Assembly: GCA_900169235.1 (NCBI GenBank)
Contig: FWCC01000188.1
Location: 1 to 31,268, forward strand
DNA: 31,268 nucleotides
Source: Zarea fungicola
Taxonomy: Eukaryota > Ascomycota > Sordariomycetes > Hypocreales > Cordycipitaceae
Reading direction: 5' to 3'
In this document: positions 18,634 to 27,192 of the stretch, one piece after another
Position numbering within the stretch: the first letter of the stretch is position 1
Layout of the letters: the number at the start of each line of letters is the position of its first letter
Notes under the pieces: model-generated
Told to the model about the DNA's origin: nothing
Seen by the model: the letters and a program-made list of their open reading frames with translations, nothing else
The model's database searches: none
Translations under genes and position numbers: made by a program

Positions 18634-19485
18634 TCAAGCAAAGGCAGCTCTCTTCCCTTGAGAAAACAGTGGCTTTCTGGTGCATATCCTCTGATCCTCC
18701 TGGTCCGGCAGACAGGGACACCACCTCGGTAACCATAATAGCGTAGGATGCTCCTTTTCCCACCTCTCATGGCATTCTCGATGATGAGCATGCCTTTGAC
18801 AGGAGTTCCACTTCATATCCTGTCCCATTTCAAATTGTTGTTCGCAAATATAACACGTATAAACCCATCTCTGCAACGGCGAAATGAGTTGGGATGGCGA
18901 ATGAATCCGCTGCCACCATCTCGCTGGGTTATTCTTTATCCAGCCAGACATACAAGTACGGTGATAGTGATGCCATTCATGTGGGTTCCATTGCCGTTGT
19001 ACATCCTGACCGTCTCGAAACGCTTTGTTGCAGCCATGGCATGTAGTCACATTCAGCCATTCCAAAAAGCCCACGGTTGCTACAGTGTTGAATAAGTCGA
19101 GTGTATTGTAGCATTCTTTTTGTGTTTTAGTTATGATGTCTATGATGCTACGATGTAGTTCAGTATTGTTCTCCTTCAAGTTCTGAATAAAACGAACTCG
19201 AAACGTTTCCGGGCCGTCGATAAGAGCCAGAGCGAGATTAATCGGCCGTCCTGGTGTGATGAAGAATTTGTCACACCACCCCGCAATGGTATCATATGAG
19301 TAATCAAATGCCGCGAAGATTCTAAATGAGCCGTGAATCCGTAGTCTCCAGTGTAAGGAAGGAGTGCTGTGGCTATCTCCCGGTGGTTCACCATCGTCCA
19401 CCGCTTTAAGGTGTCTACTGAGCTCTCGGTACCAGTCACTGTTACTACGTTGTGGCGCTGATATCGCCTTGACTTGACTCATCAT
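18634..19485 (-). CDS. X1: finger protein of an unrecognised family, RING-H2-like
   Basis: 283 residues. The first 17 (MMSQVKAISAPQRSNSD) are shared with X2. A core at 62-81 reads Y-S-Y-D-T-I-A ... F-F-x3-G-R-P and matches X2 and X3. IQNLKENNTEL (100-110) resembles X4. Two zinc-binding candidates follow. Finger 1: C149-x2-C152, F156, H172/H175, C178. Finger 2: C211-x2-C214, C229, H232, H235, C238, then C256, C258; this is close to the RING-H2 order C-C-C-H-H-C-C-C, though the last pair is C-x-C rather than C-x2-C. Both fingers share C-x2-C-x3-F-x2-GQD. If finger 2 is a real RING, ubiquitin ligase activity is possible; that is inference. It lies downstream of ankyrin gene A on the same strand, about 600 bp away. 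Confidence 0.68.
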   Translation of the reverse strand: MMSQVKAISAPQRSNSDWYRELSRHLKAVDDGEPPGDSHSTPSLHWRLRIHGSFRIFAAFDYSYDTIAGWCDKFFITPGRPINLALALIDGPETFRVRFIQNLKENNTELHRSIIDIITKTQKECYNTLDLFNTVATVGFLEWLNVTTCHGCNKAFRDGQDVQRQWNPHEWHHYHRTCMSGWIKNNPARWWQRIHSPSQLISPLQRWVYTCYICEQQFEMGQDMKWNSCQRHAHHRECHERWEKEHPTLLWLPRWCPCLPDQEDQRICTRKPLFSQGKRAAFA

Positions 19486-20089
19486 GAAACTTGGCGGCCG
19501 TCAAGGTTGCGTTTGGGGGCTGGTACGAATATCACTGTTCTTGTATAGAAAGGAGAGAAACGGCCACTTTTGGAGCCGAATCGAATGCCGATGTAAGAAG
19601 AGGGTAAAAAGAACGTAATCATGAGATAATTGCGTGAGCGAAAGCTGGGCGGGCTGCTTCCGTCCGGTCGCATACAAACTTCCACAAAAACAACCAAGGA
19701 GACAATAACTCGTGCGTCTTGTCCCAATCTGGTAAAAAGGGGTTGTTGCAATAACTATGAACATCCGTGCTTCCAATACATCTGAATTACGTGTGGCAAC
19801 AATCGGGGTGACGGGGATAACGTGAAAACGGCCACATTACTCCCGAATAATTTGTAGGAATTCAAAGAGTAATAATAATGCAGCCTAAGGCCTCGCTTTC
19901 TGCAATCCATGTTTTATTAACTTTCTTCGTTCAACATGGAGTGGATGAAGCTATTTGTCTAATTCTCCCCTGGCATGACAACAGATATGGATGCAGTGAC
20001 TTCAAAAAAATGAAACCTGATTTCGTTATTTCGGCTCTGAAAACCCGGGAATACCATCCCGCCTCCTCTTTCTGCGGAGAGCGATGCTG
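19486..20089. other. Spacer between ankyrin gene A and X1
   Basis: 3' region of ankyrin gene A and 5' region of X1; its X1-proximal half is conserved with 22906-23490. Plus-strand frames here (such as 19878-20150) are not conserved in the other copy, so I do not call them. Confidence 0.6.
19540..19547 (-). promoter_or_regulatory. Probable TATA box of X1
   Basis: TATACAAG on the minus strand, 55-62 bases upstream of the X1 start. The same octamer occurs at the matching place before X2 (22961-22968), at 56-63 bases. Confidence 0.5.
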
Positions 20090-21832
20090 CTATTTCCTGA
20101 TCAGACCCATAGTGACACCGCGTTGTCGTAAATGCTCTTGGCACTCCTGATAATCCCATTCGCTCGAGTGATCATCATGCTGAGGAATCGGCAGTTCGTT
20201 CTCCAAATGCCAAGATAACAAGTCCGATACGGCAAACAGACTTTTCTCCTTGTCTTTTTGGCCGTCATACTTCAGGATGAGGTTAGCTATGTGCCAGTGA
20301 CTATTCGTCGTTGCCTGTATAAGTGCATCTTTTCGCTCCTGTGCACTCGAACGCGGCAGTAGCTCCTTGACAAACTTTATGACCGAGAGGCCACCCGCTG
20401 CAGCATTAGCTAGCACTCGTGAGTTTTCCAATTCCGCCGACTCAAGTCGAAGGTTGTTTGAGAGCAGGATTTCGACGATAGGCTTATTTCCGAGCTGGAG
20501 GGCTTGACCCAGCTCTGGTCCTCGGACGGGAAGCCCATATTCAACAAGGCGTTCGACAATGCTGACATTTTGCGCTTTAATTGCGTCAAACAATGGCGAA
20601 CGGGTTCGCAAGAGAGGCTTGATATCAATCTGACGAGAAAGGAGGGCTGCGACGGTGCGAGCGCAGTTTGACGTCACCGCCCAGTGAAGGGCCGAGCGTC
20701 CTTTGTGATCCGTTACAGCGGTGTTTAATTTTGTATCGCCGACCAAAATTTCAACCACTTCGTGTCGGCCAAGCTTGCAGGCAAGCAGTATTGGATGTTC
20801 ACGTTCATAACCATCGGTGTTACAGTTATTCACGTCGACGCCTTTCTCCACGAGCTGCTTGACAATGATCACATAGTCGCACAGAATGGCGTATGAAAGT
20901 GGTCGCCACTGTGAGGCTCCGTCTTTTTCGTTTAGATGATGTCCTTGTTTGATCAAATGCCCAGCTCGCTCAATGTCTCCGTCATAGAGGGCGCGCAATA
21001 ACTCTGTTGGGCCTTCGTTATTGTTGCTCGTGAAGGGAGCCTTGATGGTCTCAGCGTAAGAAGTAGACGTCTCAGGAACGACAGGAGTGGCGGTAGTGGT
21101 CACAGGCACCTCAGTATCCTCACTGCCAACCGAGCATTCTCTGCAAACTATGATTGTATCAGAAGCAGCATGTGTTTCCTCGCCGAAATCCTTGTGTATG
21201 TTTGAGGTACCAGTGCATAGATTTGGGGCCGGTGATTTGATTGGCGGCTCCTCACTTCCGGTCGTATTCTTTCTTTCGCATTCGTCCCTTTTGCTCTTTT
21301 TACGAGCTGCACTTTTGGGTCTAGATCCTTCTGCACCGGAACTAAGCTGTGAATCTTCGCCCGAGGACTCGTCAGAGGGAATCCTGCGTTTTTTTCTCCT
21401 CGAGGACGGCTTTGGCTCGGCTCTTTTTCGCGGCGCTACGCCGTTGAGCTGAATACCAGTTTTCTCGTTTATACCTTTGGTTTCATTGTTACCGGTATCG
21501 GCAGTTGTGTTGGGGGCTCTTCTGGGACCTCCTGTCTCATTCTCTGAACCGGGCATCAAATGGCTCGCTGCTCTGGGCTGTTTGTGGCTTGCAGTCGCTG
21601 CCACATTGCTGATCTTCGGGTTATCATGTGGGTTACTGTAGTTACCCGAACGGTTGGCATCATTCTTTTCTTGACTGCCCGCAAACTCGCGTTGAACCGT
21701 TGCCTCGCGTTGATCAGCCTCCGCGTCGGGTTGGTCTGAATCACGTTCCATCACTATACCGAGCCATACGCTGGCCCAATTAGTACCAGTGGCAGTGATC
21801 TTAGTCTGACGTATTTCATCAGTCGAATCCAT
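20090..21832 (-). CDS. Ankyrin-repeat protein A, with basic, probably nuclear N terminus
   Basis: 580 residues from MDSTDEIRQ. This start is favoured over an upstream in-frame Met because ankyrin gene B begins the same way (MASTDEM) and a TATA box lies about 91-98 bases upstream in both. The N-terminal half is polar and low-complexity, with basic clusters at about residues 134-182 (RKRAEPKPSSRRKKRR, AARKKSKR) that look like nuclear localisation signals among Ser/Asp/Glu stretches suitable for phosphorylation. From about residue 275 come ankyrin repeats: TELLRALYDGDIERAGHLIKQG, PLSYAILCDYVIIVKQLVEKGVD, PILLACKLGRHEVVEILV, SALHWAVTSN, followed by weaker repeats to about 545. No catalytic domain. 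Likely a protein-binding scaffold. It lies directly between X2 and X1 on the same strand. Confidence 0.85.
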   Translation of the reverse strand: MDSTDEIRQTKITATGTNWASVWLGIVMERDSDQPDAEADQREATVQREFAGSQEKNDANRSGNYSNPHDNPKISNVAATASHKQPRAASHLMPGSENETGGPRRAPNTTADTGNNETKGINEKTGIQLNGVAPRKRAEPKPSSRRKKRRIPSDESSGEDSQLSSGAEGSRPKSAARKKSKRDECERKNTTGSEEPPIKSPAPNLCTGTSNIHKDFGEETHAASDTIIVCRECSVGSEDTEVPVTTTATPVVPETSTSYAETIKAPFTSNNNEGPTELLRALYDGDIERAGHLIKQGHHLNEKDGASQWRPLSYAILCDYVIIVKQLVEKGVDVNNCNTDGYEREHPILLACKLGRHEVVEILVGDTKLNTAVTDHKGRSALHWAVTSNCARTVAALLSRQIDIKPLLRTRSPLFDAIKAQNVSIVERLVEYGLPVRGPELGQALQLGNKPIVEILLSNNLRLESAELENSRVLANAAAGGLSVIKFVKELLPRSSAQERKDALIQATTNSHWHIANLILKYDGQKDKEKSLFAVSDLLSWHLENELPIPQHDDHSSEWDYQECQEHLRQRGVTMGLIRK

Positions 21833-22587
21833 TGTAATGAATGGGGTTCTTGATCTTTTTGGATGTGCGCAAAGAAACAAGTCGCGGGGGTGCAATGCAA
21901 ATTCAAGCTGGCAAACGTGTCGCTCTTATACGTTTCGCCCTGTCTGCTGGTAGTCCGGGAGAGCAAGACTGCAAAGACACCAACCCCCCCACTAAACTAC
22001 TAAACTATCACCCTATGACTCTTTGACTGTGACCGTAGCAGAGAGCCAGGCAATGGTGTTTCTGTATGCTGACGCAATACCAGCCAGGTTCGTACATAGG
22101 CCGGCGAGAAGGCGTGGGAGGGCGGGCAACCACATCACGGAAAGGGTACCCTTGTCTCGTTTCTCCCTACAAAAATTATGCCTCACACCTTCAAGGGAGC
22201 CTAACCAAGCCACATATCGCGAGCAATGAGCCTTGATATGCAATGGACTTGCATTGAAGAGGATGTTGTGCTGCGGACCGCTTACCTGTGATGGTATGCT
22301 GATTTATATGCCTCAAATGTGCCATGGTGAGAATTAATCTAGGCTACGATAAGCTTACGTACGTATGCTAACAAGCATGTCTTGTTTACCACCGAGTCGG
22401 TCCTACTATGGCACGAGCTCATACTCTATTATGTTGTTATTCGTCGTTGCTAACTAAATTTAGACTGTGGTAGCCAGTTATTAACTCATTCGTAGGGCTT
22501 CTTGTCCGGGTAAAACGGCCAGCTAATGCATATCATGGTGTTAGGACCCATTATCGTTTCATTACCACAGGATTTTGCACGTCCCAG
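21833..22587. other. Spacer between X2 and ankyrin gene A
   Basis: Contains the ankyrin A promoter and the X2 3' end; aligns with 25236-26001. No RNA gene or extra coding region seen. Confidence 0.6.
21923..21930 (-). promoter_or_regulatory. Probable TATA box of ankyrin gene A
   Basis: TATAAGAG on the minus strand, 91-98 bases upstream of the chosen ATG; the B copy has TATAAAAG at 92-99 bases. Confidence 0.55.
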
Positions 22588-22905
22588 TCAGAGACAGTCC
22601 ATCGTGCCGTACATATCCCCGAGCTCCACTCTCTCTAATATTTTGGCGAACCATGAGACTTGAGATACGTAGTTCCAAGTGATACCCTGCGGGACGCCAT
22701 GACTTTCATAAAATCGGCACATTAGATTTTGGTTACAGGCAATCATATCAACAGTGTACCCGTAGGCTAGGGTCAAGTATTCGACGAAGTCATAGTACCA
22801 CCTCTGATCATCCGTCTTGGACTGGCGGCGCTGCCAGGCGCTATAGATATTGCAGTCGCTGTTACTGCGTTGTGGTGCTGAAATTGCCTTGACTTGACTC
22901 ATCAC
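22588..22905 (-). CDS. X2: chimaeric short member of family X
   Basis: 105 residues. Residues 1-17 and the upstream DNA match X1; from residue 19 on it matches X3 (AWQRRQSKTDDQR ... GYT-DMIA ... FYE-HGVPQG). The core is Y50-T-V-D53-M-I-A56 and F65-Y66-x3-G70-V-P72. It ends before any zinc finger, as does X3. The switch falls at about 22852-22855, exactly the junction of the 3.4-kb repeat copies, so this gene was created by the duplication. It keeps an intact frame and an X1-type promoter, so it may be expressed. Whether it is functional, or a by-product, cannot be told from one sequence. Confidence 0.6.
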   Translation of the reverse strand: MMSQVKAISAPQRSNSDCNIYSAWQRRQSKTDDQRWYYDFVEYLTLAYGYTVDMIACNQNLMCRFYESHGVPQGITWNYVSQVSWFAKILERVELGDMYGTMDCL

Positions 22906-23490
22906 GAAACTTGGAGGCCGTCAAGGTTGCGCTTTGAGGATTGGTACAGATAGCACTTCTCTTGTATAGAAGGGAAAGAAACAGTCACTTTCGGAGCCGA
23001 ATCGAATGCCCACGGGGAGAATAGGGCGAAAAGCCGCAATCATCAGACTGTCCAGTGAACGAAAGCTGGGCGAGTTGCTTCTGTCCGATCATATCCAAAC
23101 TTTCTCAAAAGTAGTCAACAAGACAACCAGTCGTGTATTTTGTCCCAAACTCTTCAAAACGGGTTGCAGCAACAATGGACACGCTTGCTGCGAATGCATC
23201 GTACATCGAGCAGAATTCACGGCGGTAGGGGTGCAAAAGACTAGTAACATCATTTCTGAATAACTTGTATGAATTCCAAGACTGATAACAATGCTGACTA
23301 AAAGTTCAAGCTCCATCATTTATACTCTCCGTTTGATGCAGGGTGAATGAACCTGCTGGCCTCATTCTTCCATCGCACGGCAACCGATTTGGATCCAGTG
23401 ACTTCCAAGAAAAGATAATCGATTTGGTTGTGTTGCCGCTGAAACCCTAGTAATACAGCCCCGGGATTCCTTCCTCTAGAATGCACTGCT
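22906..23490. other. Spacer between ankyrin gene B and X2
   Basis: 3' region of ankyrin gene B and 5' region of X2; conserved in part with 19486-20089. No gene seen. Confidence 0.6.
22961..22968 (-). promoter_or_regulatory. Probable TATA box of X2
   Basis: TATACAAG, same octamer and near-identical spacing as before X1. Confidence 0.5.
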
Positions 23491-25235
23491 CTATCCCTCT
23501 CTGGTCAGGCACTTCAACATGTCGCGCTCCCATATAAGTTGTTGGTACTCCCGATAATCAATATCGCTTGAGAAATCAACATGCTGAGGAATTGGGCGGT
23601 TGCTCTTCAAGTACGAACCCAACGACTCCGAGACGGGAAAAAGGCTGTCCTTTTCGTCTTGTTTGGCGTCATACTTCAGGATGAGATTAGCTATATGCCA
23701 GTGACTGTTCGTCCTTGCCTTTATCAGTGCATCTTTTCGCCCATCCGCACTTGATGACGGGAGTAGCTGCTCTACATATTCTATCACCGCGAGGCCTCCT
23801 GCTGCGGCATTGGCTAGCGCTTGCGAGTTGTCCCATTCCGCAGACGCAAGTTCGATCTTCCCTGAACGCAGCAGGATTTCAACAATTGGCCTATTTCCGA
23901 GCCGCAGAGCCATACCCAGCTCCGGTGGTCCGACCGGGAGCCCGGCTTGAACAAGGCGTTGAACAATGCTGACATGTTGCGCTTGAATTGCGTCAACCAA
24001 CGGGGACTGGATGAACTTCAGCGTAAGCTCCCATTCCACCGAGTGAGAAAGGAGGGCTGCAACGGTTTGATCGCAGCCCGACGCCACCGCCAAGTGAAGG
24101 GCCGAGCGCTCTGCGTGTCTCTTAAAGTGGTGTGACACCTTCCACTCTTGAGCAGAATTCCGACCACTTCGCATCGTCCCAGCTCGCAGGCACGAAGAAA
24201 CGGATGTCCACGTGCTTTCCGACCGGCACTTGAGCTATTAAGGTCGACTTGTTCATCCACAAGCTGCTTGACGATGTTCACGTCGTTGTGTACAATCGCG
24301 TACATAAGGGGTGTCCATTTCGAGTCTCCGTCTTTTTGGTTTTTTTGACGTCCTTGTTTGATTAAGATTTCAGCTCGCCTCAAGTCTCGATTGTACAGGG
24401 CGCGCAATAACTCTGTTGACCCTTCGTTGTTAATCCTCGTAACCGGGACCCTGGTAGTCTCAGAGAAAGGAGTAGACGTCTCGAGAACAATGGGAGTGGC
24501 AGTAGTGGTAGCAAGCACCCCGGTTTGTTTCTCACCGCCGGCCGGGTTTTCTATGCTAACCATAACCATGTCCGGAACAGAATCTTCCTCTTCGTCAGGT
24601 ACTTTGTGTATGTCTGCGGTGTCAGTGCAGGGCTTTAAGGCTGGCGCTTCGATCGGCGGCTCGTCGTTTCTAAAGTCCTTATTCTTTGGTCGGTATGTTT
24701 CCTTCTTCTTCTTTCTTGGAGCGACAGTGCCGATTTCTGCTGCACTGCAATTGTACTGTGAACTTGTTCCAAAGGACTCGTCAGAGGATACGTCGGGGTA
24801 ATTCTTGCGCTTGTTTCTTCTCAGGGACGACATTTCTTTGTCCCATTCTCGCCGCACTAGGCCCCCGTCGAGCTGTAAGTCATTCCCGTTTAGGTGATTG
24901 GCTTGTGCCAAGTTGGCATGAGCATTTTTGTCGGTGGTTACTCCGTGGTCTTCCCCCCCACACATTATGCCGAGCATTTCTATCAAAGCCCGCGCTGCTC
25001 CGAGTTGTTTATCGTTTGAAGTCGCTTCCGCGTTGCTAGCCGTCTGACTATTGTGAAGGTTACCGCAGCTCCCCGTTTGGTTGGCGTCATTGGGTTGTTG
25101 ACTGCCTGGAAACTCGCGTTGTGCCATTTTCACACGTTGCTCCTTGTCCCTGTCGTTATCGTCTGAATTTGGGCCCAGGACGGCTCGCTTCCAAGCCGTG
25201 TTCGCAATCTTAGACATTTCATCAGTGGAGGCCAT
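23491..25235 (-). pseudogene. Ankyrin-repeat protein B, broken by one-base deletion
   Basis: Paralogue of ankyrin A. The first frame starts MASTDEMSK at 25235 and runs through a polar N-terminal half with basic clusters (RRNKRKN, APRKKKKE) into ankyrin repeats (TELLRALYNRDLRRAEILIKQG, VNIVKQLVDEQVDL, GRCEVVGILLKSG). Near 24117-24122 the frame breaks: between two segments that align with copy A, copy B has 44 bases where A has 45. The first frame then runs out of homology and stops at 24018-24020, while homology goes on in the next frame (SALHLAVASG, then NSHWHIANLILKYD) to the stop at 23491. Everything else is well kept, so the break is young, or an assembly error. A truncated protein of about 405 residues could still be made. 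Confidence 0.85.
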
Positions 25236-26001
25236 TGTGGTGAGTGATTTTCTTGCTGCTTTTGGACTGGGACTGAAGGATTGAGTAGCGGGGACGCAAT
25301 GCAAGTGCAAGTTGGCAAACATCACGCTTTTATACATAGCAACCCGTGTGCCACTAGTCCATGAAAGTGAAAGTGAGGCGGTAAAGGCCCAGAATACATT
25401 TTTCCTATATGACTGTTCGCTATGACCGTCTCGGATAGCCAGGCAGAGGCGTTTTTGCACGTTGACGCAACACCAGACGGCGCCGTACGGAGGCCGCCGT
25501 GGGAGGGAGGGCAACCACGCCGCGGAAAGAGTATCATTGTCTCATTTCTGTCTGTAAGAGTATGCCTCACCTCTCCCAATGGAGCCTAAAGAAGCCACAA
25601 ATTGCGAGTAATCGACCTTCCAATGCAAGTTCATTGCATGAGATTCAACACACATCACGAACAGGGGACCCGCAGCACAGCACCATCACTCCAATGCTGT
25701 GCCATGGTGAGAACCACTCTAGCCTAGTCCTTAACAAAATAGAGCTTACCTGCATATGTAAACCAACGTAGTTTATGTACCACTGAGTAGGTCCCATGTG
25801 GCACGAGCCCATACATTCTCTATTGTGTTGTTATTGATCGCTCCCGACTAAGCTGTGAAGCTGTGGTAGTCGGCTGCCAGCCCATTCTTTCCGATTTCGC
25901 CCAAGTAAGGCTACCAGCCAAAAGTCCCAAGGCAACAGTCCCCACTACCTTCTCATTACCGCTGAGTTTTGTTCGGCTCCCAGTCAGCGGTGGTCCTTTC
26001 A
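25236..26001. other. Spacer between X3 and ankyrin gene B
   Basis: Holds the ankyrin B promoter and the X3 3' end; aligns with 21833-22587. No further gene seen. Confidence 0.6.
25327..25334 (-). promoter_or_regulatory. Probable TATA box of ankyrin gene B
   Basis: TATAAAAG on the minus strand, 92-99 bases upstream of the chosen ATG, matching the A copy in place. Confidence 0.55.
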
Positions 26002-26676
26002 TCAGCTGACGTATTTATCCCCGGGCTCCGCTCCCTCCAGTATTTCTGCGAACCATGGGACATACGATACGTAGTTCCAAGCAAAGCCTTGCGGGACACC
26101 ATGATCTTCATAAAACTGGCTCATTCTCTTTGGATTGAGGGCAATCATATCAAGAGTGTACCCGTTGGCGATGGTCAAGTTTTCCATCATATCATAGTAC
26201 GATCTCTGGTCATCCGTTTTGGACTGGCGGCGCTGCCAAGCGGTATAAATTGCAATGGAAGACTCTCTGGACATGTCAAACACGAAGGGTGGGGATGTCG
26301 GAAACACAAGCTCCGGTGTGGCTGGACGGCAATGCAAAGAGCAGTGGTCAGGCTCACAAAGTACAATGGTCAATGAGAGTTGTCCTCCTTCCCATTGATG
26401 TTTGATCTTTCGCTTGTGATGTTGGACTTTGTCTACATTTTGCTTTTCGTTGATTTTTCGTTGACGAAAACTTAAATCGTCAAACTCTTCCCGCCTGTGC
26501 ATCGAATGTGAGCTGTCGTCAGACATTGTATTGCCCGGCGCTCGTTGCTGATAAGGCCCCGGAAAAAGATTTGATATCCTTCCAGATTCGTGAGATGGAT
26601 TGTATTTCGTACGTATTGAATGTCGGTGCAGCCCAGTCCCACATAGCGTTCGTAGACTATTATTAGGGTTATGCAT
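26002..26676 (-). CDS. X3: member of family X with its own N terminus
   Basis: 224 residues from the first Met; the Met at 26526-26524 (MSDDSSHS) has a better context (ACAATGT) and would give 174. The N-terminal part is unrelated to X1/X2: polar, with a basic stretch at 71-93 (RQRKINEKQ ... HHKRKIKH). A Cys/His-containing stretch (LCEPDHCSLHC, 106-116) follows, which may be intronic or a small metal site. From residue 144 it matches X2: YTAWQRRQSKTDDQR, GYTLDMIA (172-179), FYEDHGVPQG (188-197), WNYVSYVPWFAEILE. It ends soon after the core with no C-terminal finger. It supplied, or shares ancestry with, the body of X2. Function unknown. Confidence 0.55.
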   Translation of the reverse strand: MHNPNNSLRTLCGTGLHRHSIRTKYNPSHESGRISNLFPGPYQQRAPGNTMSDDSSHSMHRREEFDDLSFRQRKINEKQNVDKVQHHKRKIKHQWEGGQLSLTIVLCEPDHCSLHCRPATPELVFPTSPPFVFDMSRESSIAIYTAWQRRQSKTDDQRSYYDMMENLTIANGYTLDMIALNPKRMSQFYEDHGVPQGFAWNYVSYVPWFAEILEGAEPGDKYVS

Positions 26677-27192
26677 GTATTAAGAAAACAGCTCTCAAAA
26701 AGACAGTTTCATTCGTAGAAGTAGCCATTTGCAGCTGAACTGCAGCCCGCAGTCGCGCATTGGATCACCTATTGCCGCCATAACAGGAGAAAGATGATTC
26801 AACCGGCCACTAGGTACTGATACTGCAACGGCACTAGGTCTGGTTTTTATTCCGCATACTGGGATCGCCGCCTCTGACCAGTCAGTTGCTAGTAATATTT
26901 ATGATTTTGCAGGCAGTCGCTCAGCTCTTCCTAAATTGCTTAGATGGTCCTGTCGTTCTCGATACGCTCCCAAAGAGTCATGGTAGCAGCGTATCAGTCG
27001 TCTGCTAGATAGTTGATGCTGCAGTTGCGATCCGGAACGCCTTTGCTCACGTAGAGGAAACTTATGACCAATTCAATAATTTGCGTTGACGGAGCAAAGT
27101 AGCTCTACTTCTCTATCTCTCTATCTCTATGGTAAAAAAACAGTTCCCATTGCGCAACAATGCATCATTCTCCCTCACTGGAGCATATATAC
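26677..27192. other. Intergenic between X4 and X3
   Basis: 3' region of X4 and 5' region of X3. It contains a short CTCTATCT tandem (27111-27130). No gene or RNA recognised. Confidence 0.5.
27111..27130. repeat. Short CTCTATCT tandem repeat
   Basis: Two and a half copies of an 8-bp unit. Simple-sequence slippage is the likely origin. Confidence 0.8.

Larger units (their letters stand above)
19433..22853 (-). repeat. Tandem direct repeat, copy 1 (X1 start, ankyrin A, X2 body)
   Basis: About 3.42 kb. It carries, on the minus strand 5' to 3', the X3-type 3' body of X2, a 0.75-kb spacer, ankyrin gene A, a 0.6-kb spacer and the first 17 codons of X1. Coding and non-coding parts both align along the length with copy 2 (22854-26254), for example the ends of both genes, both TATA boxes and the spacer segments with GGAGGGCGGGCAACCAC-like sequence. 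Divergence is substantial, so the event is not recent. Borders were set by where similarity stops. Confidence 0.85.
22854..26254 (-). repeat. Tandem direct repeat, copy 2 (X2 start, ankyrin B, X3 body)
   Basis: About 3.40 kb, same orientation as copy 1 and directly abutting it. It contains the X3 body, spacer, ankyrin gene B (frameshifted), spacer and the first 17 codons of X2. The length differs from copy 1 by only about 20 bases. Confidence 0.85.

Noticed and set aside
19176..19439. 87-codon minus-strand frame inside X1
   Set aside because: Overlaps X1 in another frame. The X1 frame, not this one, matches X2 and X3 in the Y-x2-D-x-I-A core.
19433..26254. Repeat-induced point mutation as the cause of divergence between the two 3.4-kb copies
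   Set aside because: Differences seen by eye are of mixed types with small indels and frames are mostly open; RIP would leave many C-to-T and G-to-A changes and stops.
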